Source: Nereocystis luetkeana (lineage: Eukaryota; Sar; Phaeophyceae; Laminariales; Laminariaceae). Taken from it: a stretch of DNA of 64,000 bases. Location of the stretch: positions 3,561,970 to 3,625,969 of the forward strand of contig JARUPZ010000010.1 of the NCBI GenBank assembly GCA_031213475.1, written 5' to 3'. The notes below the pieces were generated by a model. That model had not been told where the DNA came from and ran no database searches. It worked only from the letters and a program-made list of their open reading frames with translations. Within the stretch, counting starts at the first letter, position 1; every line of letters begins with the position of its first letter. A program made the position numbers and the translations under genes. Of the stretch, positions 36,201-44,120 are shown piece by piece.

Positions 36201-39200
36201 TCGTATTTATCCCGCATTTCTAGTTTTTCGCACACGCTGTACTGTTGTACTGAAGTAGCAAGGCTTGACCTTGCACAAAGACACTTTTGTGAAAGCAGTG
36301 ACCGGTCTCTTTCAACTCCGACACTACCGTGCCGGTTCACCGCGTGCTTCGGAGGTGAACCAATAGGACTATCCGCTAACTCCGGTACTACTATAGTTTC
36401 ACCCAACACGCACCCACCCACCCACCCACCCATGTCCTCTCCTGTTGTTGTTGTTTCGATGCTCTCGGCGGTGGTGCTCCTCTCTCTCTCTGCAGGCACT
36501 CGATCATGACGAACCTCCTGTCCGCACCGGCTATCTTCTTTTGGGGTGTAGCAACAAGCGACATCGGAGAGGACAGCCTGAGCTGGTCCAAATCCACTAG
36601 CGCCGCCGCCCTGGCTGTGGTGACGATTGTCATCCCTGGTCTCGATGCCTTCTACGCCAACCCAAGGGTGGAGCAGTGGCTCGACGAGGTAACGATAGGG
36701 CTACTGTACCATTTTGGTTTCGGTTCAAACACGCGTTGTGGGCCCGTCGACAAGAACCACCCCCCGGTAGTCGGAGCAGGCCTTAGAGTTGTACTGCGCT
36801 ACATATTATGTACCATCCTTTAATGGCAGGGATCATGTCAGTCCGACCGTGAATAAAAGGTTCATCAAGAAGTTATCGTCGCTAACCTATGCTTCCTCTA
36901 TGTTTGTGAGAACCATTAGGAGAAGACTGTCATATACGAGGTACCTGATACCTGATACCAGGTAGGATTTGCAGTAGGGTGGCGCTCGCCGTTGATGCGA
37001 TTGTCTCCGTCCAATTTCCTTACCGCGGTCCACAAAGAGACGCGTACGTTTTTACTATTAATAGATGACTTGTCATGTTCGTGTCCCTTACCATGTTGGA
37101 GCACGTGTGAAGCAACGTTTTGCTGGTTGATGGGGCTTATCAACCTGGGACTCATGTACCCCAATTTTTTTAATATGTTTCGTTCGGTTTCGCAATAGTC
37201 ACCTAGGCCAATGAGAATACCACTCGGGTTAAGCGTACAGTCTTTGTTAAATCCGCGTTCGGAGGCGTTCCACGATAGAGGTTCACCCTACTTTTTCTGA
37301 GGCTCCTCACCTAAGGAGCTCCATACCTCACCCGAAACACACATTTCAGCAAAAATCTAATTGTATCCCGATAAATATTCCCATGGTCCAAGTATACAAA
37401 AACGCCAATTTTCGAACCAAGAATGACATTCCGACGAGTTTGGGTTAAGGAGACCCGTCATCCGAAAAAATTCCAGCGGCGATGTACTACGTCTATCGTA
37501 GAACGGGTCTTCGGGTGGAGTATACTCTCGAGTAGAGCTTCTAAAGTGAAGAGCCTCGGGAAAATAGCAGGTGCAGCTCTACAAGTAGCATGCGCACCAT
37601 ACACGTATGACTCGGGGAAACGAGCGTGAATACTTGTATGTTCTATAGACGATGCTGTTGAGATTGGCAGCAAGACCGGATACATGCCCAAACTCACCGC
37701 TCGATGGAATCGAACATATGCGCGTCTGGTATTATAGTGCGCACGCCTTTCTTCGCTCGATGTGCACGAGACCTAGGCGAAGCAACACGTGTCCCGGGAT
37801 AGACAGGTTATGCTTAACGACTGGTTACAGTACCTTGATCAACAGTGCAGCAAGCATGGGTATAGCCCTCTGAACGTTCGTCGATATTCGATCCAGTCGC
37901 GTATAGCGCATGCGATGTACGTCGAACCGGGAAACAACTACACCACTGAAGCATTGACCAATCGTCGTCGGTACGTGGAACCCGGAATACACTATATATA
38001 TATTCCGGAGAGGCGCAAAGGTGTTTACCAAAGCGGCTACGAGTCGCTCGTACTGAAGGCCATATTATGATGCGAATGCCTGAGAGTTCGTTCGGGCCAC
38101 GTGGCTCCACCGCAGGTGCACCAACAGCCTTGAGAGCCGTTGAGAACAACCCCCGCGGTTTCATCTTCGTAACACCTCCACGGGCAGGGGGGAAATACTC
38201 ATAACGTGTCCATATACACTTGCGGCTACACATGAACACCCCTCTCGCCCCTACCACAACATCAACCCGTCCTATACACAGCAGTGACTGGGGGATGCAC
38301 ATTATTCGTCGGCGCTCAACAAGTACGGTAACCACCAGAGCAATGGCATACATGACCGTCGTCTAAGCACATATTTACGTCGTCTTGAGGTAGTAATGTT
38401 TATCACGGCACCACATATTTACCTGTTCTACCCATGGCAACAACCACGTTCACGCCCCCCGCGCCCAATCGGGGTCCCCGGGTCGTTATGGGGGGTATGC
38501 CCTATACCTTGTATACTATTGTTGAGATATGAAATTAAATCTGCTTCGGGGCCGGGACCCTGATATTCACGGTTACGGAACTATGACTTGTCCCATGGTC
38601 TAGCTATCGCCGCGCGCTCAGTACCCCCGCGCGCTGGGGAGATCGCGCTGGACGACTTCCTCGGCCAGCGGTGTGCCTGGACATTGTGCTCTTGAAAAGC
38701 CGTGTGCCGATTGAGAACTGCTTCGTGCCTGTTGCGTTTCAGCGGAAAGGACCGCAATGGTTTCTCGTCTACTAACCCGGACCATGTGATTGATTTTGTC
38801 GTTGTCGCCGGCGGCTGTAAACCAAGTGAACCTCCTAACGACTTTTTTGTTCCCTCCCCTGCCCTGGCTCTGTGCTTGTCTTCAATCTGCCCGACAGTGG
38901 TCCTGCCGAAAGCGTCGCTTCGCCTCAAAGGTAAGCGCCACGCTGTTGACGTCACACTTGGTGCAGGCAGATGCTTTCACATGTTGTGAAAAAAACGCGC
39001 TCTCTTTTTGCAGACGTGAGCGAAAGCTAAACGGCCAGCTACTGGTTTTGATGAGATCTAAGTCATTTATTATCAACATTTTGTGAATACTATTTCGTTC
39101 TATTTTCTTGTGTTTCTTCCCCAGAGTTTAAGTTGTCATGGCGCTGATGGTTTCGATCGCTGCGTTACGTTGCGCGTTGCTGCTTTCCCGCTCCTCGAGC

Positions 39201-40244
39201 AGGCGCACACCGCCTGGCAGAAGGAGCGGGCGAAACGGGAGGCGGGAAGGAAGCCTAGGCTTGCGAGGTCGGGCAGCATAAAGCAGGTACGGTAACAGAC
39301 AACCTTTTGAAGAGACAACACATACCCCATACCGCTTGTATCGGCCGGGAGTCTACAACAGTACCCGCGGTTGATACTCGAGCGTCAAAGAAAGACACGA
39401 GTTTGACAGAACGCTCTGTCTTCCAATACGTTGGCGTTTCTTCCATCGGGGTTGGCACAACTAGACCAAATATCCGAGCACCTCTCGGTCATCGCCACGA
39501 ACTTAAAACAAGGGTAGATCGAACTGTAGAACTTGTGTCGGTCGATCGCAGTAGATCGATGTGTGAAGCTTCTGCCGTTTGCTCAAGAGAATAGTATGTT
39601 TTCCTCCAGAGTTTGTTTCTCCAGATTATTTAGGTGACGTTTCCTGCGCACGCGTTGGTGCTCCATATCCTCACCAGCTGACCCCAACAATTGTGCCCCG
39701 CAGGGTTTTACATTCCTCGAGTACAACCATCTGCGATATCGGCATAAAAGGCCGCGAGGCACCGTCCCGTGGCACGTTCACACTACTTATCTCATCAGTA
39801 CGCTTCGTTCCGGTCCGCTCTAGCGCGTCCCCCGGGGATTTCTTTCAGTAGCCCACCCTGCAGCATCCATCCGATGCCCGGTTCAACGCTCTTAAGTGGA
39901 TGGCTATCTAACTGTACCGACGACAACGAGATGGGGGGGGGGGGGGGGGGGGGCATAAAAATGTGTCTATGTAACTATCTTGAAGAGAAGCTTGCCACAA
40001 CCACCAGTTTGGTTGTACATGCCAGCCTAGTCTGGGAAAACCTCGTCTCGGAGCTCCGGTTTCATCTTTACTTATTACACGGGTACACGGTATGTTCTCT
40101 CTAGATGCCAGAGTCTTCCTGACGGTGAGTCGCCTCCCCTCCCCGTCACGCGTTCCTTGCATCGTTGTGGACAACCAGATAGCTCCAGCCACGGGGGAGA
40201 GGAATGCCAAGGGGGTGGAGGAGACCAAACAATCAGAAGTTTGA
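18122..40244 (+). CDS. Gene 1: ankyrin-repeat membrane protein (spliced, 5' end not found)
   Basis: Exons by hand: 18122-18238, 18318-18491, 19010-19183, 21108-21251, 22093-22221, 23601-23729, 24953-25058, 27294-27436, 27804-28337, 30038-30166, 31294-31413, 32572-32649, 34511-34665, 36496-36688, 38898-38930, 39203-39286, 40179-40244. Phases agree at every junction (0 except 1 after 25058 and 2 after 34665), giving about 835 residues. Order: hydrophobic segment (exon 2), ankyrin modules (exons 3-6, 9-11), disordered insertion in exon 9, a short charged linker, three or four hydrophobic segments (exons 12-14) and a Lys/Arg-rich tail. Ankyrin repeats usually bind protein partners; the hydrophobic end suggests a membrane-anchored scaffold or channel-like protein, but no pore motif is visible. 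The introns hold MITEs of families 1 and 2, a hairpin and a SINE. Weakest: exons 7, 8, 15, 17 and the start. Confidence 0.7.
18318..18491 (+). CDS. Gene 1 exon 2, hydrophobic segment
   Basis: Acceptor TTTTTTGCAG, 79-bp intron before it. It codes for a hydrophobic stretch, MFLQLTVFFVWAGCMIASGW, probably membrane-embedded. Two donors fit phase 0: GTGTGG after 18449, or the stronger GTAAGG after 18491, which adds 14 residues. I use the second. Confidence 0.55.
19010..19183 (+). CDS. Gene 1 exon 3, ankyrin module
   Basis: 58 codons in phase 0 between TTGCTCAG and GTGAGA. The end has an ankyrin signature, RTPLMTAAASGDFAMFTAVK (T-P-L-M, A-A-x-x-G, then a hydrophobic second helix). Confidence 0.75.
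20247..20400 (+). mobile_element. SINE-like, diverged
   Basis: Inside the 1.9-kb intron after exon 3. A head reading CTCCGGTGGTTCAGTGGT resembles a tRNA A box; further on AAAAAGGGATCAGCTGTTGA matches the start of the SINE body, followed by the TCCGATGGCATCC block. The B box is not clear. Confidence 0.4.
21108..21251 (+). CDS. Gene 1 exon 4, ankyrin module with GC donor
   Basis: 48 codons; LEATDQWGLTVAMLAARSG is a clear ankyrin helix pair. Acceptor TACCGTTTAG. In phase 0 the only nearby donor is AAG/GCACGG, a GC donor; four codons later the frame meets a stop, so the exon must end about here. Confidence 0.65.
22093..22221 (+). CDS. Gene 1 exon 5, 43-codon ankyrin module
   Basis: 129 nt, phase 0 to 0, between TTCCTGCGACAG and GAG/GTGAGG. 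DHRGKTVLMHAAGAGRSAIF carries the T-x-L-M-H-A-A core. Confidence 0.85.
22855..22968 (-). mobile_element. Family 1 MITE, copy 4
   Basis: In the intron between exons 5 and 6. Ends TTGCGGGGGACCATGG and CCCCGTAA, TA on both sides; interior in the reverse orientation. Confidence 0.8.
23601..23729 (+). CDS. Gene 1 exon 6, 43-codon ankyrin module
   Basis: Again exactly 129 nt and phase 0 to 0. The core is DDRNILMHAARGGDQM. The acceptor CCACGAAG follows a strong pyrimidine tract; the donor is AAG/GTGCGC. Confidence 0.8.
24953..25058 (+). CDS. Gene 1 exon 7 (less certain)
   Basis: The only open frame between a strong acceptor (TCTCTCCGCCAG) and a strong donor (GATAC/GTGAGT). 35 codons plus one base (phase 1), with HENEPAIDFLAALKPRR. 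Not clearly ankyrin. Skipping exons 7 and 8 together would also keep the frame, so they may be alternative or wrong. Confidence 0.45.
25299..25554 (+). mobile_element. Family 2 MITE, copy a
   Basis: A ~255-bp element with inverted ends GAGGCGTTCTACGATAGAGG, degenerate here, and no coding capacity. Flanks GTAA and GTAG suggest a 4-bp target duplication with one change. Lies in the intron after exon 7. Strand: the CACCC..TGAGGCT side is taken as left. Confidence 0.75.
26208..26223 (+). repeat. G16 tract
   Basis: An uninterrupted G run in an intron of gene 1, one of eleven G or C runs of 13 or more in the window. Confidence 0.9.
26312..26560 (-). mobile_element. Family 2 MITE, copy b
   Basis: Reverse orientation. 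The right end reads CGTAGAACGCCTC. Perfect flanking ACAA on both sides (26308-26311 and 26561-26564) supports a 4-bp target duplication. Confidence 0.85.
26743..27099 (-). mobile_element. Family 2 MITE, copy c, carrying a nested MITE
   Basis: Ends GACCCGTTCTACGATAGAGG and GTAGAGCGCCTC, with perfect TTTG flanks (26739-26742 and 27100-27103). It is split near its left end by the family 1 MITE at 26765-26869, inserted at the TA of its GAGGTAGCAC block. The nesting shows family 2 was here before this family 1 copy. Confidence 0.85.
26765..26869 (+). mobile_element. Family 1 MITE, copy 5 (nested)
   Basis: Inserted inside family 2 copy c. Left flank TA; the matching right TA is now GA. Ends TTACGGGGGGGCATAG and GGTCCCCCGTAA. 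Confidence 0.85.
27294..27436 (+). CDS. Gene 1 exon 8 (tentative)
   Basis: Entered with two bases (completing the phase 1 codon of exon 7) and left in phase 0. It reads GRRSTPLLTALSSTSASMS, like an ankyrin start followed by a Ser/Thr/Pro-rich linker. The acceptor GTTGAACAAG and donor ATC/GTGTAG are both weak. Confidence 0.3.
27804..28337 (+). CDS. Gene 1 exon 9, split ankyrin module
   Basis: 178 codons, phase 0 to 0, acceptor TTGCCGGTAG, donor CAG/GTGAGA. Residues 1-23 (DTDGDGMTFLMHGASG) match the first half of the 43-residue module and the last ~20 (SLVVFKTVWSVVEDSLWKEQ) match the second half. The ~135 residues between are rich in Ser, Ala, Gly, Gln and Asp and look disordered. 178 minus 135 leaves 43, the module length. 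Confidence 0.8.
29016..29120 (+). mobile_element. Family 1 MITE, copy 6 (well preserved)
   Basis: Intact inverted ends TTACGGGGGACCATAGTTAA on the left and the perfect complement on the right, TA on both sides. Used as the orientation reference. Lies in the intron between exons 9 and 10. Confidence 0.9.
30038..30166 (+). CDS. Gene 1 exon 10, 43-codon ankyrin module
   Basis: The third module of exactly 129 nt in phase 0. DSWGRTILAHAVLSGRVQVF has Ala in place of the usual Met of the L-M-H core. The acceptor GTGCGCCAG follows a C-rich tract; the donor GAG/GTTCGG is weak but its position is fixed by the module length. Confidence 0.7.
30307..30413 (-). mobile_element. Family 1 MITE, copy 7
   Basis: Diverged ends (TCACGGGGGAGCAGAG and CCTCCCCGTAA), TA on the left, TG on the right. 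One of the older copies. Confidence 0.75.
31209..31234 (+). repeat. C26 tract
   Basis: An uninterrupted C run about 60 bp upstream of the acceptor of exon 11. It may contribute to the pyrimidine tract, and its length is likely to vary between individuals. Confidence 0.9.
31294..31413 (+). CDS. Gene 1 exon 11, diverged ankyrin module
   Basis: 40 codons, phase 0 to 0, acceptor CGCGACGCAG, donor AAG/GTGCAC. NKEDNHQSIMEAALDIASKD has the register of an ankyrin helix pair but has lost most consensus residues. Confidence 0.7.
32572..32649 (+). CDS. Gene 1 exon 12, linker
   Basis: 26 codons, Lys/Glu-rich then hydrophobic (SFIPGKLIV), between GTTCCGCAG and GTG/GTAAGA, phase 0. It joins the ankyrin region to the membrane region. 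Confidence 0.65.
33507..33862 (-). mobile_element. Family 2 MITE, copy i, degenerate, with nested hairpin
   Basis: The left end CGCTACGATAGAGGT is recognisable; the right end is eroded. Near the left end it is interrupted by a family 3 hairpin (about 33560-33645) carrying TGCAGTCCCGGTTTGGGGAC and its decayed complement. In the intron between exons 12 and 13. Confidence 0.6.
33560..33645. mobile_element. Family 3 hairpin (nested)
   Basis: Arms CTGCAGTCCCGGTTTGGGGACAAAC-like on the left and a decayed complement with ACCGCGG on the right. Sits inside family 2 copy i. Confidence 0.5.
34511..34665 (+). CDS. Gene 1 exon 13, transmembrane
   Basis: 51 codons plus two bases (phase 2). AFILLLILTVVAPLLSWASF is a strong hydrophobic segment. 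Acceptor GTTGTCGCAG, donor CAG/GTGATC. The preceding IFQLLLPEL may pack against the membrane. Confidence 0.75.
34666..36495. other. Intron of gene 1, few features
   Basis: 1.8 kb. Holds repeated CCTGGTACCTGGTACC units at about 35850-35875 and a CCCA-type tetranucleotide run near 36407-36432 just before the next acceptor. The minus frame at 36116-36499 is unsupported. Confidence 0.6.
36496..36688 (+). CDS. Gene 1 exon 14, transmembrane
   Basis: Its first base completes the Arg codon left by exon 13. 64 codons follow in phase 0. Two hydrophobic stretches: NLLSAPAIFFWGVATS and SAAALAVVTIVIPGLDAFYA. Acceptor TCTCTCTCTGCAG, donor GAG/GTAACG, both good. Confidence 0.8.
36689..38897. other. Intron of gene 1
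   Basis: 2.2 kb, holding family 2 copy d. A plus frame from 37789 (VMLNDWLQYLDQQCSKHG, entered after GATAGACAG) could be an extra phase 0 exon ending near 37875, but its donor GTTCGT is weak, so I leave it out. Confidence 0.4.
37262..37509 (+). mobile_element. Family 2 MITE, copy d
   Basis: Ends GAGGCGTTCCACGATAGAGG and CTATCGTAGAACGGGTC, with perfect TTCG flanks (37258-37261 and 37510-37513). Full length. Confidence 0.85.
38898..38930 (+). CDS. Gene 1 exon 15, 33-nt microexon
   Basis: Eleven basic codons (WSCRKRRFASK), phase 0 to 0, between a long pyrimidine tract ending CCCGACAG and a strong donor AAG/GTAAGC. Alternative: one larger exon from 38735 in another frame, which would break phase with exon 14. 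Confidence 0.55.
39203..39286 (+). CDS. Gene 1 exon 16, basic tail
   Basis: 28 codons, phase 0 to 0, strongly basic (WQKERAKREAGRKPRLARSG). Acceptor CTCCTCGAGCAG, donor CAG/GTACGG. Continues the juxtamembrane basic tail after the last hydrophobic segment. Confidence 0.7.
39933..39953 (+). repeat. G21 tract
   Basis: An uninterrupted G run in the last intron of gene 1. A second run (G16) lies just after the gene at 40289-40304. Confidence 0.9.
40179..40244 (+). CDS. Gene 1 exon 17, last exon with stop
   Basis: Entered in phase 0 after GTGGACAACCAG; 21 hydrophilic codons (ERNAKGVEETKQSEV) and TGA at 40242-40244. Short, so support comes mainly from phase and from charge continuity with exon 16. 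No poly-A signal identified. Confidence 0.5.
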   Translation: MAPATGERNAKGVEETKQSEV

Positions 40245-42099
40245 AACGAGCAGAGGAAGCAAGAGCACGGATGGGTGGAGAGAGAGGTGGGGGGGGGGGG
40301 GGGGTTGGAACGAACGCTCTTGCACCAGGCGGGCGGGGTGGCGAACTAGGAGCCGTGCACTACTACACAGGTTCGCTGCAATCCCCCGCGCGTGCACAAT
40401 ATGGGCGTAAACGAAAATCTTGTGGGGACTTTGAACAATGTAGTAACTCTCCACAACAAGGTTCAGACAACCCGTCAGTTCGGTAAGCCTGATTGTTGAG
40501 TGATACCTTGTTCAATGTCTCCAGTACCGTGATTTTGTTACGCCCGCGTTATGCACAGGGGGGGTCCCGTCCGCTCGTGCAAGGGCATAGATGGGCTAGG
40601 GAAAGCGTTAGTAGGATTAGGAGAGTGGAATCGCACGCAGGGGGCTTCCCTTCGCACACTCAATCACGTCGAGGCGTGGCATATAGTCCTAACGCGTGGT
40701 ATTCAATAACGAACGCATTAGTGTACAGTGCGAAGTCGGTGTCGCATGTTTGTTGTTCATGTTTTGTATCTTCCTTCGCGCTAATAGCGACGGGGGGGTG
40801 TGGCATTTTGTCGAACACGCGGTTTTCAAGAAAGAACGTATGAGTGTACAATAAAGTGTCGGTGTCGCCGGTTTGATGTTCGTGTTTTGTATGATTAGTT
40901 CCCGTTCTCTCTCGCTGGACATTTGGGTTGAAAATATCCCAGACGAGAGTCTGTAGTCGGTACATGTCGCATGCCCAGAAGCACTCCCACTAGTGCGAAA
41001 ACGCCTCGGATCGACGAGGTTAGGAACGCCCTGCCAATAGCGCACTCCTGCCGTAGCAAAGTATTTCCCAATACTACGGTAGTGAATTTCGCCAGTAGTG
41101 GTGACGTTCGACTTTGGGTGTTGTGTGTGGCAGGTTGCCTTTGTTTGTAAATATAACCGTTGTATGACGCGTGCTATGCACTGTACAGTACGCGACAGAA
41201 GTTTGGAATCCCCTATTCTGGCTGAGGCTCGAGGATTCTTGTGATGTCAACGTCGAGCGAAGGCTCGTAAAGGTTACTATTGTATAGGACTCGGAGTGGC
41301 GTTACTCGCTGTGCACACACTACTTCATAGCCGTAAATTCGTCAAGCCCAGGACGCCTCAAGTTGTATGTACTCGGTTACCTCCGAGTTATTAACACGCG
41401 TCGCATACTGTCGGGGTGGTACATGTTTGGCTGGAAAAATTGTGACACTCACGGCCCCTCAACGAAGGGTCATAAAAATATTTTCATTTAGTGCTCAAGA
41501 CAGCCCACGGTATTTTGAATCGAGATAGTATATTTCAGGTGTTTTGTGTCGAGGTTAGGTTGTTGAGTGCGCTGGTGTTGTAGAGCCCCTTATGCTTGAA
41601 AGCCTCCCAGATAAAAACACGGTGCACGTCTATGGTATATACGTGTTATGTATTAGATATATATATATATATATATGCGCAGTGTTAGTGTACGGTTGTG
41701 ATCCCCCGTTGACTACCATTCGCTGTAGGCTCTACCTGTGGTGGCGAGTATGGATTTTTCCGTGTGTGGTATTTTGTATTGACTGAATTGTACGTACGTT
41801 AGTAGGGCTACGTTCCAAACAACGCTTGTTGCGCTGGTATGTGTTTGTTGTATACTCCGGTAAATGGTGGGGACGGCATCAGTCCTAGGTCTTCGGTGTG
41901 GGTTTGCTTGTAATGTACGAGAGCAGTCCTTGGATGCTCTCCGCCGTGAAATGTGATGTGTACCTTCTGCTTCACCTCTCAGACGCGTGCTGTAATAGAT
42001 AGATCTGTACCTTGTTTTTGGTTCAAATGTTTCCGACCGGTGAGGTTTCTTAACCGAAATAAGTACGGTACCAAGCGCTGGGTTGGCACATGGGTGCGA
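40245..42099. other. No supported gene
   Basis: G tract at 40289-40304. A 40495-40590 block shares TTGTTCAATGTCTCC, a TTACGC block and GCGTTATGCA followed by a G run and TCCCG with blocks at about 42930-43015 and 49485-49560. (TA)n near 41658. Confidence 0.45.
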
Positions 42100-42354
42100 T
42101 CAATAGCTTCCAGCGCTCAGTTTTTTTTTTGTTCTTCCGAAGGGGAAGATTGTCAATACCGCACCAAGGTCGTTTTTCGGGACAATCCGATCGAGAACCT
42201 TCCAAGCAATACCATGTTCGACGTTTGTGGCACCCTCACACACCGTTGTCGCGAACACGAGGGCCGAAACACGATTGCCCCCCGGTACCAAGTCAGCGTT
42301 CATGATGCCACCAAACAAGTGTTTTATGGTGTCCAAGTTTGTCGGGTTGCACAT
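42100..42354 (-). pseudogene. Coding-like frame of unknown origin
   Basis: 84 codons on the minus strand with a globular-looking stretch, NRVSALVFATTVCEGATNVE, then AWKVLDRIVPKNDLGAVL. The hydrophobic pattern is more protein-like than either overlapping plus frame. Its start of K/N-R-V-S-x-L-V resembles the catalytic-domain entry of pogo-like transposases, but no Asp in the right place can be confirmed. Confidence 0.2.
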
Positions 42355-42985
42355 TCACCTGTGTCTCAGGGTAAGGGTCTGGGGCGAGATACCAACCTTA
42401 CATAGCAGAGCACCTCAAGCGAGGACTCTAGTAGGTAAAACGTGAGAGCACCCCCTCTCGTAGCATCCTTCCTGACCGGGGCAGTCGTCGCTGGTCGAAG
42501 CAAGATGGTGGCAGAAATACGTGTAGTGCTGGTGTTCAGAACAAATTCGCCGGTGTGGTGGCGTGTGCGTGATCGCAAAGGACGCGCGACACCACTGTTA
42601 GAACCGCATATACTTGTCGACAGTCTGAAGCCACACTCGCTGCAGGCGGAAAGGAGGGAGGGGTTATGGCAGTAGGTTCAACACGATGCGCTATCGTTGA
42701 CACCCGCGGGATGCCTTCATCTGAGTCGCTTTGGCCACTCGCCATCGACGGCTGCGGGACACATCAACTAGCGGGTGGGGTTGTAGGGTACCTACTACAC
42801 AGGTGGTGGCCGAGACGCCCCCCCGTTGCGCCCCCTGTGGGAGAAAAAGCCTCATCGTGGGGGCATTGGACAAGGTAGCACACCATTATTAGGCGTACCA
42901 AACTTAGAGGTTATTGATGCCTCTTGCGGGGTTGGTACGTTGTTCGATGTCTCACAGGGTTTGTTTTTACGCTAACGTTATGCAG

Positions 42986-43006
42986 GGGGGGGGGGGGGGG
43001 GGGGGA
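42986..43006 (+). repeat. G21 tract
   Basis: An uninterrupted G run preceded by ACGTTATGCA, in the same context as the G runs at 40560 and 49539. Confidence 0.9.
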
Positions 43007-43111
43007 GGTCCCGGACAGCTGTGTACGTACTACATGTGTGGATCCGGGGGCTGGGCTACAGGACCGTCGGAGTAGCTGAGCGTTCCTTACGACTGAGTCG
43101 GAAGGGGGGGC

Positions 43112-43119
43112 TATAAATA
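43112..43119 (+). promoter_or_regulatory. Possible TATA box
   Basis: TATAAATA in a GC-rich setting, 77 bp upstream of the ATG of the open frame at 43196. Good sequence and spacing, but no transcript evidence. Confidence 0.35.
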
Positions 43120-43195
43120 GCGAAGCCACTCCTCGGACTGGCCCCGAAAGGGCGCCGTCTAGCAGTGTAGTTTTTTCTTGTATTCTTCAGTGTAA

Positions 43196-43696
43196 ATGTT
43201 CGTTAGAAGCATTTCAGTCCGAAAATACTTGACCGCACCTTGGTTTGGTCGTTCGTGTATAGGTACAAAGGGTGAAGTTGTTTGTTGGAATATTGGCCGC
43301 CCGCAGTGTCTGTACTATCAGGCAACAAGCATGTTAATCGATCACTGGTCTCACACCACCATCAACCGTTTCCGTTTCGACTTGGACGAAGGCATTATTG
43401 CACCTGTTTACGGTCGTTACATCCTCCGAGTCAGAGCGATCACCTTGAGGCGTGGCGCCTTGTTTTGTTATCGCAGCCCGACCCAGCATTCCTACGCGCT
43501 ACCTGTACAGTCGTTCTACGATTCACAGTACAGCAAAAACGCCATGCTGACGGATAATCGCTCTCGGCTGGGGAGGTCGACGAGTCAGGACGTGTTTACC
43601 CCAACCTTGGCATGCTACACCTACCTGTCCGTGGGACGAGTCGTAGAAGCTCATGATAAGCGTTCGGTCAAATCGCACGTGCCTCGGCGGAGGTAG
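43196..43696 (+). CDS. Hypothetical ORF, 166 codons
   Basis: Single-exon frame from ATG to stop downstream of a TATA-like element. It contains FRFDLDEGIIAPVYGRYILR and a basic C-terminus (KSHVPRRR). No family recognised. Other frames across it are also partly open, so it may be chance. Confidence 0.25.
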   Translation: MFVRSISVRKYLTAPWFGRSCIGTKGEVVCWNIGRPQCLYYQATSMLIDHWSHTTINRFRFDLDEGIIAPVYGRYILRVRAITLRRGALFCYRSPTQHSYALPVQSFYDSQYSKNAMLTDNRSRLGRSTSQDVFTPTLACYTYLSVGRVVEAHDKRSVKSHVPRRR

Positions 43697-44013
43697 CACC
43701 CGTTCTGGCCGTCAAAATTATAGTCAACAGGGACCCCTCTCACAGAACAAGGCCCCGGCATTGCCGTTTCTAACGCGCTTTGCGGATCAGTTCAAGCGAC
43801 ACCAAGACTAGTGTTGCCGGAAGAACACTTCCCTACGGGGGGGGGGGGGTGCCTACTTTGTTTTTGAGCTCCTCGCGGGAGGATACGACTCGATATATCT
43901 CCCGCGTCAAAGACATTGTGTTCGCGCAGCCCTACCAAGAAATTATATGCGCTACGTAATCCTAGAATAAAACAGTTCAGAAAAAAACATGATACATATT
44001 GATAGGTATACTA

Positions 44014-44120
44014 TGACGGGGGGCCATAGTAAATAGGGATTACGGTACACACAAGCACCTATATAATTACGTATTTTTTTCCAACAAGGTTTGGTCTTAT
44101 TCAATATGGCGCCCCCGTAA
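44014..44120 (+). mobile_element. Family 1 MITE, copy 8
   Basis: Diverged copy with ends TGACGGGGGGCCATAG and GCGCCCCCGTAA, TA on both sides. Confidence 0.8.

Noticed and set aside
37814-38353. A 179-codon minus-strand frame inside an intron of gene 1
   Set aside because: No motif; the region is intronic by the phase-consistent model. Left as unsupported.
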